Positions 25,123 through 37,032 of a DNA stretch of 64,000 nt are shown one piece after another. This stretch comes from Spinacia oleracea (lineage: Eukaryota > Streptophyta > Magnoliopsida > Caryophyllales > Amaranthaceae). The translations under genes were made by a program, and so were the position numbers. The stretch is from positions 37,045,027 to 37,109,026 of the forward strand of contig NC_079491.1 of NCBI RefSeq assembly GCF_020520425.1, in the 5' to 3' direction. Each line of letters opens with the position of its first letter. Positions within the stretch are counted from its first letter, which is position 1. The notes beneath the pieces were generated by a model. The model did not search any database, had not been told where the DNA came from, and saw only the letters and a list, made by a program, of their open reading frames with translations.

Positions 25123-27826
25123 TGTAACACCCCGGCAATTCTCTCTTTTCTAAAAGAACATTTTAATATAAAACGTAGAGAATTATCAAGGCATTATCGC
25201 CCGTGTGAAAACGTAACGGCTTATTCAGAATTTTGCAGCGGAAAACATAAAACTAACTGTAGGTTTATAAATAATCATTTTCAGAATAAATCCCAAAAAC
25301 CAATCAACGAAAAACAAAGTTAATGTTACTAATTCAATAAGTTTTAGAGTCCACTTAAACAAACCAAATCCAACTTAGAAAATCAAATGAACTACAAGCT
25401 CTCTAATCCCGATCCCAATGATGCATCATCTTCAAACCTGTAGATGGGCAACGCTTATTGATCCTTAGAGACTGCTCACCAAAGATGGGTCATCACAGGA
25501 TCAATAAGGCATAGCCATGATCAACACACACAAACAAAGCACGTAATCAGCAAAGCTGAGTACTACATACTAAAGCAATAATAATCCTAACATGATACTA
25601 TTAAACATAATTAAGGGCAGACAAAGCATGATAATCTGACGACCATACTTAACTAGACTAGGCTAGACTGGACTAGACTTTTATAACAACAATATTATTT
25701 TAATTGAAATAGGCAATGGACCGAGTTTTCTAGCTAGACGAGGTACGGGCGCGACTCCGTAACCTCAGTGACCTGCGATATCGAGGAACGTTTGACTGAA
25801 AATAGGACGCGGTGATCAATCCGGTCCGAATGAAAGGCCATGGGCTACCACCATGAACCCCAACTCCTGTTTGTCCGTCACTTTAGACGTGCACAGTCTA
25901 AAGCTATTGCTACTCAGTTTCACTTTACATGATTTACAAATTGACACCCTGTTATGACTCAACAATCACATAAGGCATGCAACTCACATTTATTTATAAC
26001 TGTTTTTATCTTGGAATTGAGTAAGTGATCACAAGGCATCAAACAAGACTCATTCCAATTAACTCCAATCTTTTCTTTAATACTGATCAACCCCTGAATA
26101 TGGGTATAAGGTTTCAACTTACTAAATAAGGTCCTCCGCCCTCATAAAGTAGTGAAAAGCTAAAAGGGAACAACAATTAACTGATCTGAATTATATACTA
26201 AATAATCTAGTGTTCCCAATCAAACATGTTTGCATCAATCTTCCATACTAACATGTTATAATCCTCAAAATGCAATAAAAGTTTAATATGTTCATCCAAC
26301 AGTATCAAACATGCCATTTCAACCTGACTAAGTTCATCAACAACATTAACATAACCAAGTTCATCAACAATTCAACATGGTTTCAACAATTAGCACACAT
26401 TCCAAGCACACAGGTATGTACGTACCTTGTGTAAACAAACTGATAGGCCACTTTAACACTTACAAAAGTCGCCTAAAGAGAATTCTCCGCCTAAACAACC
26501 AACAAGTAATCTCAATCAATTTCTAATCATTGGCAACCATAATAAAGCATTCTAAATGCATCCTAAACATATTTAGAACTTTCCCCAATATCAAAACTTA
26601 AACATTTGCTTTCCTAGCATCATAGTTATTGAACTAGTGATTGAAATTCGTTGAAAACTTTTTGCAAACATCGTACTTTAAATTTTCAGCAATATAAATT
26701 CATTTAAAAGCTTCACCAAGGTCAATCTACGTTCCCAGTATCCCAAAACAACCAATTCAATAATCCATACTCAACCTACCATGATTAATAATTATAAAAA
26801 CCTTGAATTTCATACTTTAAACAATCAAAAACCAATATTTCAATGTAATTAGATAATCTGAAAATTAATAACTTTATTATAAAATTCATATAATCTTAAA
26901 TTTATAATTTAAATCACAAAACCCATAACTTTAATTCAAGAAAACATAATTCAAATTAATAAATCATGATAAAGCCCTAACTTAATTTTAATTAATCAAA
27001 ACTGAAAATTAATTCGTTTTTAATCTCAACCTCAAATCTGAAAATCGTATTTACCATAAAAATTACAAATTTAATTTAAGAACATAATCTAAATTAACAA
27101 GCTTTAATTTAAAATAATTAGTTACTTAGGGTTTAAGAAATAACCAAGGATTAAGGAGAGAGAAGGGCTGGACGGCGGGACGGCGGTGGCTCGCGGCAGA
27201 GGTTCACCGGCGACGGTGGCTGGGCGCGGCAGAGGTTCACCGGCGACGGTGGCTGGGCGCGGTGATGCTGCGAAAACGACAAGGCTAAGCTAACGAAAAC
27301 AGAGGGGGAAAAGGAACGAAGAAGAAAGAAAGAACAAGGGGAGGAGGAGAGATACCGAACGGCGGTCGGTGGTTGGAACGGCGGCGCGGTGGTGGTTGCT
27401 GAGGCTGCTGTGTCGAGAGGATGAAGAAGCTCTATTTCTTTTTTTCTTTTTTTTGTTTCACGTGAATGAGGAAGGAGAAGAGAAGGAGGGTTTTATTTTG
27501 TTTTACATGAATTAGAAAAGAGAAGGGAGTATGGTTTTGGGGTTTTGTTGGTTTGGGCTTTGCCCAATTGGGCTAGGAGTAGAATTTAGAATTTAGGATT
27601 TGCTTTCTAATTTCAATAGAACGTGATTTCAAAATCCGAATTCGTTTCAACGTAAAATTCAAAAATCAATTTTGATTTCATAAATTATTTAAAATATTCA
27701 AAATGTAATAACATAATTATATTTTAATTACATATTCATTTCTAAAATTCGTAAATTTACATTTAAATATATTAAATATACGTTAAAGTATATAAATAAA
27801 ATATAATAAAATTACGGGGGATTACA
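25123..27826 (-). repeat. E4 5' LTR (minus-strand sense)
   Basis: 2704 bp, the same length as the 3' LTR, with two visible differences. Ends in the perfect CCTGA duplication at 27827-27831. Confidence 0.93.
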
Positions 27827-28547
27827 CCTGAACAAGGCATGATGAAATACTCCAATGCAAATGATATCCCAACACCTGGAAGAATGTTCTAATACACGCC
27901 GTTAGGCCATACAAGCCTAAGTCGCGCCATAAGTTCAACCATCCCACGGTACAAGTCTAAAAAAAGAGTAAGGCATATTGCACTAATGTAGGCACGACCA
28001 AGAGTACGTGTAAAAGAGGCAAAGACTACTTATCGCCCAAATTCGAAATGCAAGCCACACGACTTCCACATTAAGAATTAAAGGTAGCAAAATGTTACCT
28101 ACCACGGAAGGGATAGCTCGCACCTACACGAGCGGAACCCCAAGGCATCTTTCTCAAAATAACCTACAAAAATCGTACGCCAAAAGGAAGCATCCCAATA
28201 TGCATACTTGGGGGCTCCAAGCTACGAAACAACCATAGCAAAATAAAAAAATCTCGAAGCAAATGTTTGAACAATCGAAAGGGCACGATGTTTGAGCCCA
28301 CTTCATGAATGGGCCTGACCCCTATCAAGCTTCTAAGCAAACTATTCAAAATCAGTCATTGTTCAAAAATTTATTCAAACAAACTGATTGATGGACCGCA
28401 CACAACGGCCATTCTATGAACGCTCGTTCGCACATACATATCATCTTTGCTAAGTACCGAACATTTACGAACGCGTTCCAAAGAAAAAAAAGAAAACGAA
28501 AGAACAAGAGGCCAACTGTGTCATCAAAAAAAAACCTCGCCAGAAAT

Positions 28548-28608
28548 TATTTTCAGCGCCCGGCGCTGGGCGCCGAAATCTTTAACGCCCAGGCATGGGC
28601 GCCGAAAA
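28548..28608. repeat. Palindromic module, E3 3' internal copy
   Basis: CGCCCGGCGCTGGGCGCC then CGCCCAGGCATGGGCGCCG within TTTTCAGCGCC / GGCGCCGAAAAT edges. Confidence 0.8.
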
Positions 28609-29217
28609 TGATCCCAGACCCAAAAAGGCCCCTGACTTCTATAGGGCCCTGCCGTACCTGTTCGACTCGAAAATTACCAATTTCTGAAAGTCTCACCTCA
28701 CGGCTACAAAGATCGCTCGCACTTACGAGCACACCACTACAAAGATCGCTCACACTTACGAGCACAATCCCAAATACGATCAAGGACATTACTGTAGGAA
28801 CCTCTTTAACAAAAAATGACCGTCAAGCACGCGTGCTTGGGGGCTCGAAAGAAAATATATATTTCAAAAGAAAGTGTGCAAAGTTAAAACGGTATTCCCA
28901 GACTACACTGTACGAAGTCCCGTGTTTGGATGTCTCAAAAAATAAAACCGGTTTACGACCTCAAGACAAAGGTCGCCGTTGATACTTATACATAGTCCCC
29001 TAATCAAGGACCCAGGTAATGGAAAAATTGAGCCATAAAGACTAGCTCAAAACCATGAAAGAAGATGACCACAAGACAATGGTCCGTCTAAGCACGTTGT
29101 CAACCCACATTCAGGTTGCAACTAAATCCGAGCATCCCTCGGAAGAATTCGCTCCTACAAGAATGAAAAAAAAGAAATTCTCAAAAAAAATCACAAGAAA
29201 AAAAATGAAATAGGGAC

Positions 29218-29580
29218 TTGCCCACCTCAATCAGGCAAGATCGAACCACACGAATCCCAAATCGAAAAGACGAATTCAGGTTCGCTCACCTCCAGCGAGC
29301 GGGGCGTCCACCCTTAGCGGACAGGGCTCGCCCACCTTCAGCGGGCGGGGTCTGCGTCACTAGCCGCGCAGGTCCTCAGTTTTCGAAAAATAAAGTCTTC
29401 AAACTTAAAATAGGCTCGCCATCTTCAGCCGGCGGGGTCTACGTCACAAACCGCGTAGGTCCTTATTTTCAAATTTCAAAAACAGATTCATCCACTTCTA
29501 TCGGACGGGGTGTCCACCCTTAGCGGACAGGCGGCAGGGTCTGTGCCATTAAACCGCGCAGGTCCTTAGTCGCTGCAGCG
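29218..29580. repeat. GC-rich covarying hairpin repeats (E3, most complete set)
   Basis: Successive hairpins share a loop near ACCTTCAGC but have different, still complementary stems: TTGCC/GGCAA (29218-22 with 29234-38), CGCTC/GAGCG (29283-87 with 29297-301), GTCC/GGAC (29306-09 with 29319-22), CGCCC/GGGCG (29329-33 with 29343-47). Each unit is followed by a second stem, CTGCG/CGCAG (29352-56 with 29367-71) or CTACG/CGTAG, around a TCACNAACCG-like loop. Confidence 0.8.
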
Positions 29581-29590
29581 ATAACTTTTG

Positions 29591-29877
29591 CTGGATTTTC
29601 CTTCGTTTTACGTCCTATAAAAACAAGGGTGCTGGATTTTCCTTCGTTTTACGTCCTATAAAAACAAGGGTGCTGGATTTTCCTTCGTTTTACGTCCTAT
29701 AAAAACAAGGGTGCTGGATTTTCCTTCGTTTTACGTCCTATAAAAACCAGGGTGCTGGATTTTCCTTCGTTTTACGTCCTATAAAAACAAGGGTGCTGGA
29801 TTTTCCTTCGTTTTACGTCCTATAAAAACCAGGGTGCTGGAATTTCCTTCGTTTTACGTCCTATAAAAACAAGGGGT
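29591..29877. repeat. 41-bp tandem array, seven copies
   Basis: Unit starting CTGGATTTTCCTTCGTTTTA repeats at 29591, 29632, 29673, 29714, 29755, 29796 and 29837. E1 (about 37270) and E2 (about 35120) have a single copy at the equivalent place, so the array expanded within E3. Confidence 0.95.
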
Positions 29878-30252
29878 TTTCTCGTTTAACTAGCCTTGAA
29901 AATGAGAATCTTTAAAAACATTTTTTACCTCGTGATTAGGCTTTGCCAGGCCCAATTACACTTTATAGCTTTGATTTCGAAAACATCTGTAGCTACTCCC
30001 AATGACAAAGTGAGGGAGTTTCTACGCACCTTTAGATCCTTCCAATGACAAAGTGAGGAAGTTTCTATACTATCAGTTGACAAATCCCAATGACACGTGA
30101 GGGATATGTCGACACTTCAAGTGATGACCCTTAAGTCAAATGTTATCACTCGGGGGCTCGTGAGACCCTCGCAAAACAGGTCACGTATACCATGGCTTGT
30201 GTGACGCACTCCGTCTAATACTTTGACCATCGTCTTACTCCAAGACTCAGTC

Positions 30253-30267
30253 AAAGTGGGGGCTAAC
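30253..30267 (+). promoter_or_regulatory. Polypurine tract of E3
   Basis: AAAGTGGGGGCTAAC directly before the 3' LTR. The same tract precedes the LTRs at 35546 (one base changed) and 37658. Confidence 0.75.
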
Positions 30268-31729
30268 TGTAGACACCTACTTTTGTCCCCATTCCCGAAA
30301 GGGAAAGGTTCAATGATGAAAGCATAAATCTCCACTTGACAACGCATCTCCTATAAAATAAACGAATCTCGATTCCCCATTTCATTTCACCCGAAACCTG
30401 CTATTTATGGAAACTTGCTAAAAATAATAACTGCCGTAAAAGGTAGCTTCTAAAAGTGGCAAATCTTAAAGGATAGAAACCTGTCAGAATTAGGTGTTGC
30501 ATTCCAACATAAATCCTAAATGAGATAGAAAACTGCGAGAATCCTATTCCTAATATGATTCGGAAATAAGAGTTACGTATTAATTAAAATCCTAACGATC
30601 CTAGAGTTCGTAACGGGCCCAGACGCATTCCGTCATAAAATTGATACGCGCTAAAAGACTCGATTAAATCTCAAACTCTACGGATTTAAGGAATCCGAAT
30701 CTGACTAAAGAAAACAGCCCAGACCTTATTTTCAACGCCTGGCTCTGGGCGCCGAAATCTTCGGCGCCCAGGCCTGGGCGCTGAAAATACCTGGGTACGT
30801 GTTTTTTCCTAATTCTTTGTGGATTAGAACTCTGCAATTCTATCTTTCTACGAACTCTTCCCTATAAATAGACCCCTAAACTCGAAGTGAAAAGAACACA
30901 CACAACACATAGTTATATTCTGAGTATTGACTCCAACCCTTAGCCTAAGCCTCTCGCTGCGAAATTGTTCACGCGTTCTATCGCAATCGATCCATAAATC
31001 GAACAGAATGTATCCTGTCCCATAATCGAGATTCGTTAAATAAAAAGGAGAAATAGCAAAGTCAAAGTGGTTAGTTTTCTGAGAACCGTGACGCACCTCT
31101 CAAGGGTGCGTCGTAATGTGTCCCTTTTCGATGATTTAACTGCTTTCCTCGCCCTTTTTATGAACTGTTAAACTAACCTAATCTGATTGTTCTATCACGC
31201 CTAACAAATATAATATTTTTGGAAAATCGGATTATCATGCTAGGTCCCTTAATGCGATGTAAATCAGATAACCACGATCGAATTAGTATTATATGTTGCA
31301 TATCGCTAAAATCAATTCAGATTAGTTTAATAGTTAACGTATGTCCCTTCAATTATTTATGCTGAGCTAGTAAGGATATCCTGCCTCTGGAGTTATCGAT
31401 GAGCGAAGTACTCCTCTCGGTAGTTACAGTCCCCCGAACCCTCAATCTCTACCTTGCGGGTGTATGTTGAGAGATCCCCACACCAGGGATCACAAGGGAA
31501 CCTACGGCCGTCGTGGTCAAACATAATTGCACTCCCTTTATGTCACGATAACCGGGTTTTGTCAGTTTTTCTCATTGTCGTTAAAAACTGAATGGCGACT
31601 CCTATATTACTAGTCAATTGGGTGTATACTCACAGGAAATCCAATTACACTTGATTGAATAAAAAGAATCGTCACACCCACGAGGGACGAGGTCACGCAT
31701 TAGCCTCGTGCTTTTTCGACCCCCTCACA
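30268..31729 (+). repeat. E3 3' LTR
   Basis: TGTAGACACC...CCCTCACA, 1462 bp, TATAAATA at 30863-30870, palindromic module 30729-30787 (CGCCTGGCTCTGGGCGCC, CGCCCAGGCCTGGGCGCTG). Directly followed by E2 internal sequence (CCATTCATGG), not by a PBS. Confidence 0.9.
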
Positions 31730-33834
31730 CCATTCATGGTAATTCGAATGCTTGTTGATCCCCTTTGAAAAAATCAGACATTGTCAATAGGACTTGGCAC
31801 TTAACCAAGGCTCACCCTACTTAGACATATGACACGGGCATCTAAAATCGAAATCTGAAAGCATCATTAATGAGAAGACATAATAGCAACTGGGGGCTAA
31901 AATATGAAATGAAAGAGCTAGGGAAATAACTAAGTATACCTTGACCTTTTGTACAGACATACACCAAGTAAATCTAAGTCAATTTGAAAGCGGTTTATAT
32001 TCCCGCAATTCTGGAAAAGATGGCCCTAAAATCCTAAAGCATGTGCCACACGGGCACAAGTAATATCTTGACGCCTGCACCCTGGCTTCCAGCAAATCCT
32101 TAGACAGCATTCCAAAAATCGTAACAGTATTTTGATTTACTCATGTAATCCTGTACGAACCCTTCTATAAGCAACTTACTTAGGACACCTCGGATTGTAC
32201 ACAGTAGGACTCGGATTTTAAATAATTCTCAAAGACTTCTTCGAACATAATAAAGTGTCGTTGGTTTAAGCTAAGTATGCGTTTATCTCGATGTTGCAAG
32301 TGAGTCAAAAATATTTCTAAATATGGTTATGGAAAGGCACCTAGCTTTTGGTTAAGGCACACTTCAACATGTGACTACCTTGACCATGGCAATGTCGCAC
32401 AATACGACATTTACAAGAGAAGTAGCAAATCACTACTCGAATGTACCTCGCACTAAACGAGTCTGGTTCAAACTATTCATGATCCATGTCACCATGAATG
32501 CATAAAAACGTATGCCAAGCATTATAGCACCAGGCCAATCCCGTAGCTACAATTGGGGGCTTGAGAAAAACACTCTAAAAATGCTCGAAATGACGATTTT
32601 ATCGCAAATTCTCGACGCTAATGCTATACACACGTCATAGGGGCACAATCCTAAGGTTTGATCGTGTAAAACGAACCTTAGAATGGCTACAACCCCTCCC
32701 AAATTCTAAGCGCTACTTAGAATATATAAAGTCACCCCACTAACAAGGGTAACTGAAAATCGCGAGTCACCAAAAATCCGATCAAACAGCTGCACATAAC
32801 GCTCGCCCTACAAGCGCCCGTTACACAGTCTACGTCGTTCCGAAGCGAAAGCGAAAGAAAAAATCAAGGATAAAAACAAGAAAGAAACATCTATGAATCC
32901 TCGCACCGAACGAAGTAATAAGCCGTGCAAACCCACGCAGAAGGTGCTACACTTATTCGAGCACCTGAACAAGGCATGATGAAATACTCCAATGCAAATG
33001 ATATCCCAACACCTGGAAGAATGTTCTAATACACGCCGTTAGGCCATACAAGCCTAAGTCGCGCCATAAGTTCAACCATCCCACGGTACAAGTCTAAAAA
33101 AAGAGTAAGGCATATTGCACTAATGCGGGCACGACCAAGAGCATGTGTAAAAGAGACAAAGACTACTTATCGCCCAAATTCAAAATGCAAGCCACACGAC
33201 TTCTACATTAAGGATTAAAGGTAGCAAAACATTACCTACCACGGAAGGGATAGCTCGCACCTACACGAGCGGAGCCCCAAGGCATCTTTCTCGAAAGAAC
33301 CTACAAAAATCGTACGCCAAAAGGAAGCATCCCAACATGCATACTTGGGGGCTCCAAGCTACGAAACGACCATAGCAAAATAAAAAAGGGTCTCAAAGCA
33401 AACGTTTGAACGGTCAAAAGGGCACGATGCTTGAGCCCACTTCGTGAATGGGCCTGAACCCTATCAAGCTTCTAAGCAAACTATTCAACATCAGTCATTG
33501 CTCAAAAAAAAATGATTCAAGCAAACTGATTAATGGACCGCACGCAACGGCCATTCTATGAACGCTCGTTCGCACATGCATTCTAAGTATCGAACATTCA
33601 CGAACACGTTCAAAAGAAAAAATATACGTTCAAAATAGCAACAAGAGCGATCAAAGTCTTACGCCTCAAGGCATGTTCCTCGGGCCATATAGACTCGCCC
33701 AACTATTGCAATAACGGTACGCCTTAAGAGCGACAATTCCTTTAAATAATCGCCCCAAAGCGACAAACACCGTAGCCCACCAATCAGCTACAACTTCTCG
33801 AGAAATCATCACGAGAAAGTCCTGCCTGGGACGC

Positions 33835-34085
33835 ACTTTCAACGCCCAGGACCAGGCGCCAGATATTCCGACGCCCAGCCCTGGGCGCTGAAAATCAGCT
33901 CAACTCATTGTGATCTCTAAAATTCTACGTTCCAAAAAAAAAAGAAAAAAAAGAGAGGAGAATACATAGAATTTCCAAGTAAAAAAGAGGCCAACTGTGT
34001 CATCAAAAGACCAGCCCAAACAACATTTTCAACGCCCAACCTAGGGCGTGAATTATTTCAACGCCCAGGCCTAGGCGCCGAAAAT
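33835..34085. repeat. Two palindromic modules in E2
   Basis: 33835-33894 carries CGCCCAGGACCAGGCGCC and CGCCCAGCCCTGGGCGCTG. 34025-34085 carries CGCCCAACCTAGGGCGTG and CGCCCAGGCCTAGGCGCCG. Both match the E1 pair at 7003-7264. Confidence 0.75.
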
Positions 34086-34659
34086 TAACCCAGGCCCAAA
34101 AGAAGCCCGGATTACTATAAGGCCCTGTCGTATCCATTCGACTCGAAAATTGTCGATTTCTTTACTGAAAGTCGCACCTCACGGCTTTGTTAAGAGTAGC
34201 ACACCACTACAAAGATCGCTCGCACTTACGAGCACGATCCCAAACACGATCAAGGACATTACAAAATGCGTATCCCCAAGGAACCTCTTTGGCAAGAAAT
34301 GACCGTCAAGCACGAGTGCTTGAGGGCTCGAAAGAAAAAATATATCTTAAAAGAGAGTATGCAAAGTTAAAACAATATTCCCAGACTACGCTCTAAGAAG
34401 TCTCGTGTTTGGATAATCTCAAAAAAAATAAAACCGGATTAGGACCTCCAGACAAAGGTCGCCGTTGATACTTATACATAGTCCCCTAATCAAGGACCCA
34501 GGTAGTGGAAAAATTGAGCCGTAACGACTAGCTCAAAACCATGAAGATGATGACCACGAGACAATGGTCCGTCTAAGCACGTTGTCAACCCACATTCAGG
34601 TTGCAACTAAATCCGAGCATCCCTCGAAAGAAAATAAATCCTTCAAAAAATAAAAAACA

Positions 34660-34930
34660 GGCTCGCCATCTTCAGCCGGGGGGGTCTGCGTCACTAACCG
34701 CGCAGGTCCTCAGTTTTCAAAAATGAAATCTTCAAAAACACAAAACAGGCTCGTCATCTTCAACCGGCGGGGTCTACGTCACAAATCACGTAGGTCCTTA
34801 TTTTCAAAACATCAAAATAGATTTGTCCACTTCTATCGGATGGGGCGTCCACCCTCAGCGGACAGGCTCGCCCACCTTCAGCGGGCGGGGTCTGCGTCAC
34901 TAACCGCGCAGGTCCTTAGTCGCTGCAGCA
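34660..34930. repeat. GC-rich covarying hairpin repeats (E2)
   Basis: Same loops and alternating stems as in E3 29218-29580, including CTGCG/CGCAG and GTCC/GGAC versions. One unit shows a mismatched right arm (GGTCTACG with CACGTAGG), so some decay has begun. Confidence 0.75.
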
Positions 34931-34942
34931 ATAACTTTTCCT

Positions 34943-35095
34943 GGTTTCCCTTTTCCAAAAATCAAAAGGTGGTTTATCTTTTTTCCAAAAATCAAAAGAT
35001 GGTTTATCTTTTTCCAAAAATCAAAAGATGGTTTATCTTTTTCCAAAAATCAAAAGATGGTTTCCCTTTTCCAAAAATCAAAGGACTGGTTTTCC
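34943..35095. repeat. 29-30-bp tandem array in E2
   Basis: About five copies of a unit containing TTTTCCAAAAATCAAAAGAT, starting near 34943, 34971, 35001, 35030 and 35059. It occupies the slot where E3 has the 41-bp array. Confidence 0.85.
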
Positions 35096-35545
35096 GCTTT
35101 TCCAAAAAAGAGCGATGTGCTGGATTTTCCTTCGTTTTACGTCCTATAAAAACAAGGGGGTTTTCTCGTTTAGCTAACCCTGAAAATGAGAATCTTTAAA
35201 AATATTTTTACCTCGTGATCGGGCTTGGCCAGGCCTAGTTACACTTTATAGCTTTGATTCCAAAAACATCTGTAGATAATTCCAATGACAAAGTGAGGGA
35301 GTTTCTATACATCTGTAGGTACTTCCAATGACAAAGTGAGGGAGTTTCTATACTTAAACAAATACCAATGACACGTGAGGAATATGTTAACACTTCAAGT
35401 GATGACCCTTAAGTCAAATGTTATCACTCGGGGGCTTGTGAGACCCTCGCAAAACAGGTCACATACACCATGGCTTGTATGACGCACTCCGTCTAATACT
35501 TTGACCATCGTCTTACTCCAAGACTCAGTCAAAGTGGGGACTAAC

Positions 35546-37032
35546 TGTAGACACCTACTTTTGTCCCCATTCCCGAAAGGGAAGGTTCGATGATGAGAAC
35601 ATTAATCTTCACTTGGCAACGCATCTCCTATAAAATAACGAATCTCGATCACCCTTTTCATTTCAGCCAAACCTGCTATTTATAGAAACCTGTTAAAAAT
35701 GGTAACTGCCGTAAGAAGTAGTTGTTAAAAGTGGCAAGACATAAAAGATAGAAATCTGTCAGAATTAGGTGTTGCACTCCAACATAAGTCCTAAAAGAGA
35801 TAGAATTGGAAAAAGGAATTCTATTCTTGTTATAATTCGAAAATAAGAGTTACGTATTGATTAAATTCCTAACGAACCTAGAGTTTGTAACGGGCCCAGA
35901 CGCATTCCGTCATAAGTTGATACGCACTAAGAAACTCGGATAAGTCTCAAAAGCTCCGTGGTTAAGAGTCCAAATCTGACAAAAGGCTCGGCTCAGACCC
36001 TATTTTCAACGCCTGGGTCTGGGCGCCGAAATCTTCGGCGCCCAGCCCAGGGCGCTGAAAATACCTGGGGCCGTGTCGTTTCCGAATTCTCTTTGGGTTC
36101 GGATTCTAAAGATATATCTTTTCACAAACTCTTTCCCTATAAATACTGCCTCAAAACCGACGTGAAAATAACAACAACACAACACACAATTCATAATCTG
36201 AGTATTGACTCCAACCCAAAGCCTAAGCCTCACGCTACGAAATTGATCCGGCGTTCTGTCGCAATCGACCCAAAAGTCGAACAGAACGTATCCTGTCCCT
36301 TGTAGCCGATGATTTAAGCCTAAATACTGGAACACTGCTTAGAAACCCTAGATTCGTTAAATAAAAGGAGAAATAGCAAAGCCAAGTGGTTAGTTTTCTG
36401 AGAACCGTGACGCACCTCTCAAGGGTGCGTCGTAATGTGTCCCTTCGTATGATTTAATCGCTTTCATCACCCTTTTATAAAATTGTTAAACTATTAATTT
36501 GATTGATCTATCACGCCTAATAAAGATAATACCTTGGACAATTGAACTATCATGCTAGGTACCTTAAATCAATCTAAACAAGATAATCACGATCGATTTA
36601 GTATTATGTGTTGCATATTGCTAAAATCAATTCAGAATAGTTTAATAGTTAACGTGTGTCCCTTCAATTATTTATGCTGAGCTAGTAAGGATAACCTGCC
36701 TCTGGAGTTATTGATGAGCACTCCTCTCGGTAGTTACAGTCCCCCGAACTCTCAATCTCTGCCATGCGGGTGTACGTTGAGCGATCCCCACACCAGGGAT
36801 CACAAGGGAACCAATGGTCGTCGTGGTCGAACATAATTGCACTCCCTTTATGTCACGATAATCGGGTTTTGTCAGTTTTTCTCATTGTCGTTAAAAACTG
36901 AATGGCGACTCCTATATTACTAGTCAATTGGGTGTAAACTCACAGGAAATCTAACTACACTTGATCTGACGACGTCACGCCCACGAGCGACGAGGTCATG
37001 CATTAACCTCATGCTTTTTCCACCCCCTCACA
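35546..37032 (+). repeat. E2 3' LTR
   Basis: 1487 bp, TATAAATA at 36138-36145, palindromic module 36001-36061. A purine tract (AAAGTGGGGACTAAC) ends at 35545. Followed by the GCGGG duplication. Confidence 0.9.

Larger units (their letters stand above)
17496..27826 (-). mobile_element. Element E4: Tekay/Del-like chromovirus (Ty3/gypsy), young insertion with defective coding region
   Basis: Two 2704-bp LTRs (17496-20199 and 25123-27826) flank a 4923-bp interior. Orientation is minus: the PBS lies beside the right LTR and the purine tract beside the left one. I noticed only two base differences between the LTRs (near 17699 versus 25326, and near 19388 versus 27015), implying very recent insertion. 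Coding relics read on the minus strand in normal order (gag, protease/RT, RNase H, integrase) but carry many stops and large deletions. A full chromovirus interior is usually 5-6 kb of open gag-pol. E4 must have been moved by proteins from another copy. Confidence 0.92.
27832..30267 (+). mobile_element. E3 internal region, segment 2 (3' side)
   Basis: Non-coding; collinear with E2 32960-35545, but a segment of about 380 bp with one palindromic module is lost near 28490. Contents: palindromic module 28548-28608, covarying GC hairpins 29218-29580, a 41-bp tandem array, purine tract. The 188-aa open frame at 28416-28982 crosses the palindromic module and shows no domain. Confidence 0.75.
11371..31729 (+). 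mobile_element. Element E3: 5'-truncated member of the same family, inserted in E2
   Basis: 3' LTR is 30268-31729 (1462 bp). The 5' LTR survives only as its last 825 bp (11371-12195), matching 30905-31729 with roughly 1.7% differences by eye. Internal DNA is 12196-17495 and 27832-30267 (about 7.7 kb) with E4 nested inside. No target duplication can be found because the left junction is deleted. The L2/L3 LTRs form a subfamily distinct from the E1/E2 LTRs. Confidence 0.8.
31730..35545 (+). mobile_element. E2 internal region, segment 2
   Basis: Resumes at the point equivalent to E1 2055 and E3 16127 and runs collinear to the 3' LTR. No coding domain. It holds palindromic modules 33835-33894 and 34025-34085, covarying GC hairpins 34660-34930 and a 29-bp tandem array. 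The 158-aa frame at 34723-35199 is a translation of these repeats. Confidence 0.75.
8171..37032 (+). mobile_element. Element E2: complete non-autonomous LTR retrotransposon with nested E3 and E4
   Basis: Bounded by 1487-bp LTRs at 8171-9657 and 35546-37032 and a perfect 5-bp duplication GCGGG. Own internal DNA is 9658-11370 and 31730-35545; E3 fills the rest. By comparison with E1 and E3, about 2.2 kb of E2 internal sequence (equivalent to about 13905-16127) is missing at the E3 left junction. No gag-pol domain is found, so it would depend on proteins from another element. PBS and leader style suggest the Tat/Ogre branch of Ty3/gypsy, which is inference without coding domains. The LTRs differ at roughly 2% by eye. 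Confidence 0.85.

Noticed and set aside
28416..28982. 188-residue open frame in E3
   Set aside because: It crosses the palindromic module and has no counterpart frame in E1 or E2, so it is not conserved coding sequence.
30268..31729. Solo LTR interpretation of the E3 3' LTR
   Set aside because: A partial partner LTR with PBS (11371-12214) and a collinear internal region between them support a truncated full element instead.
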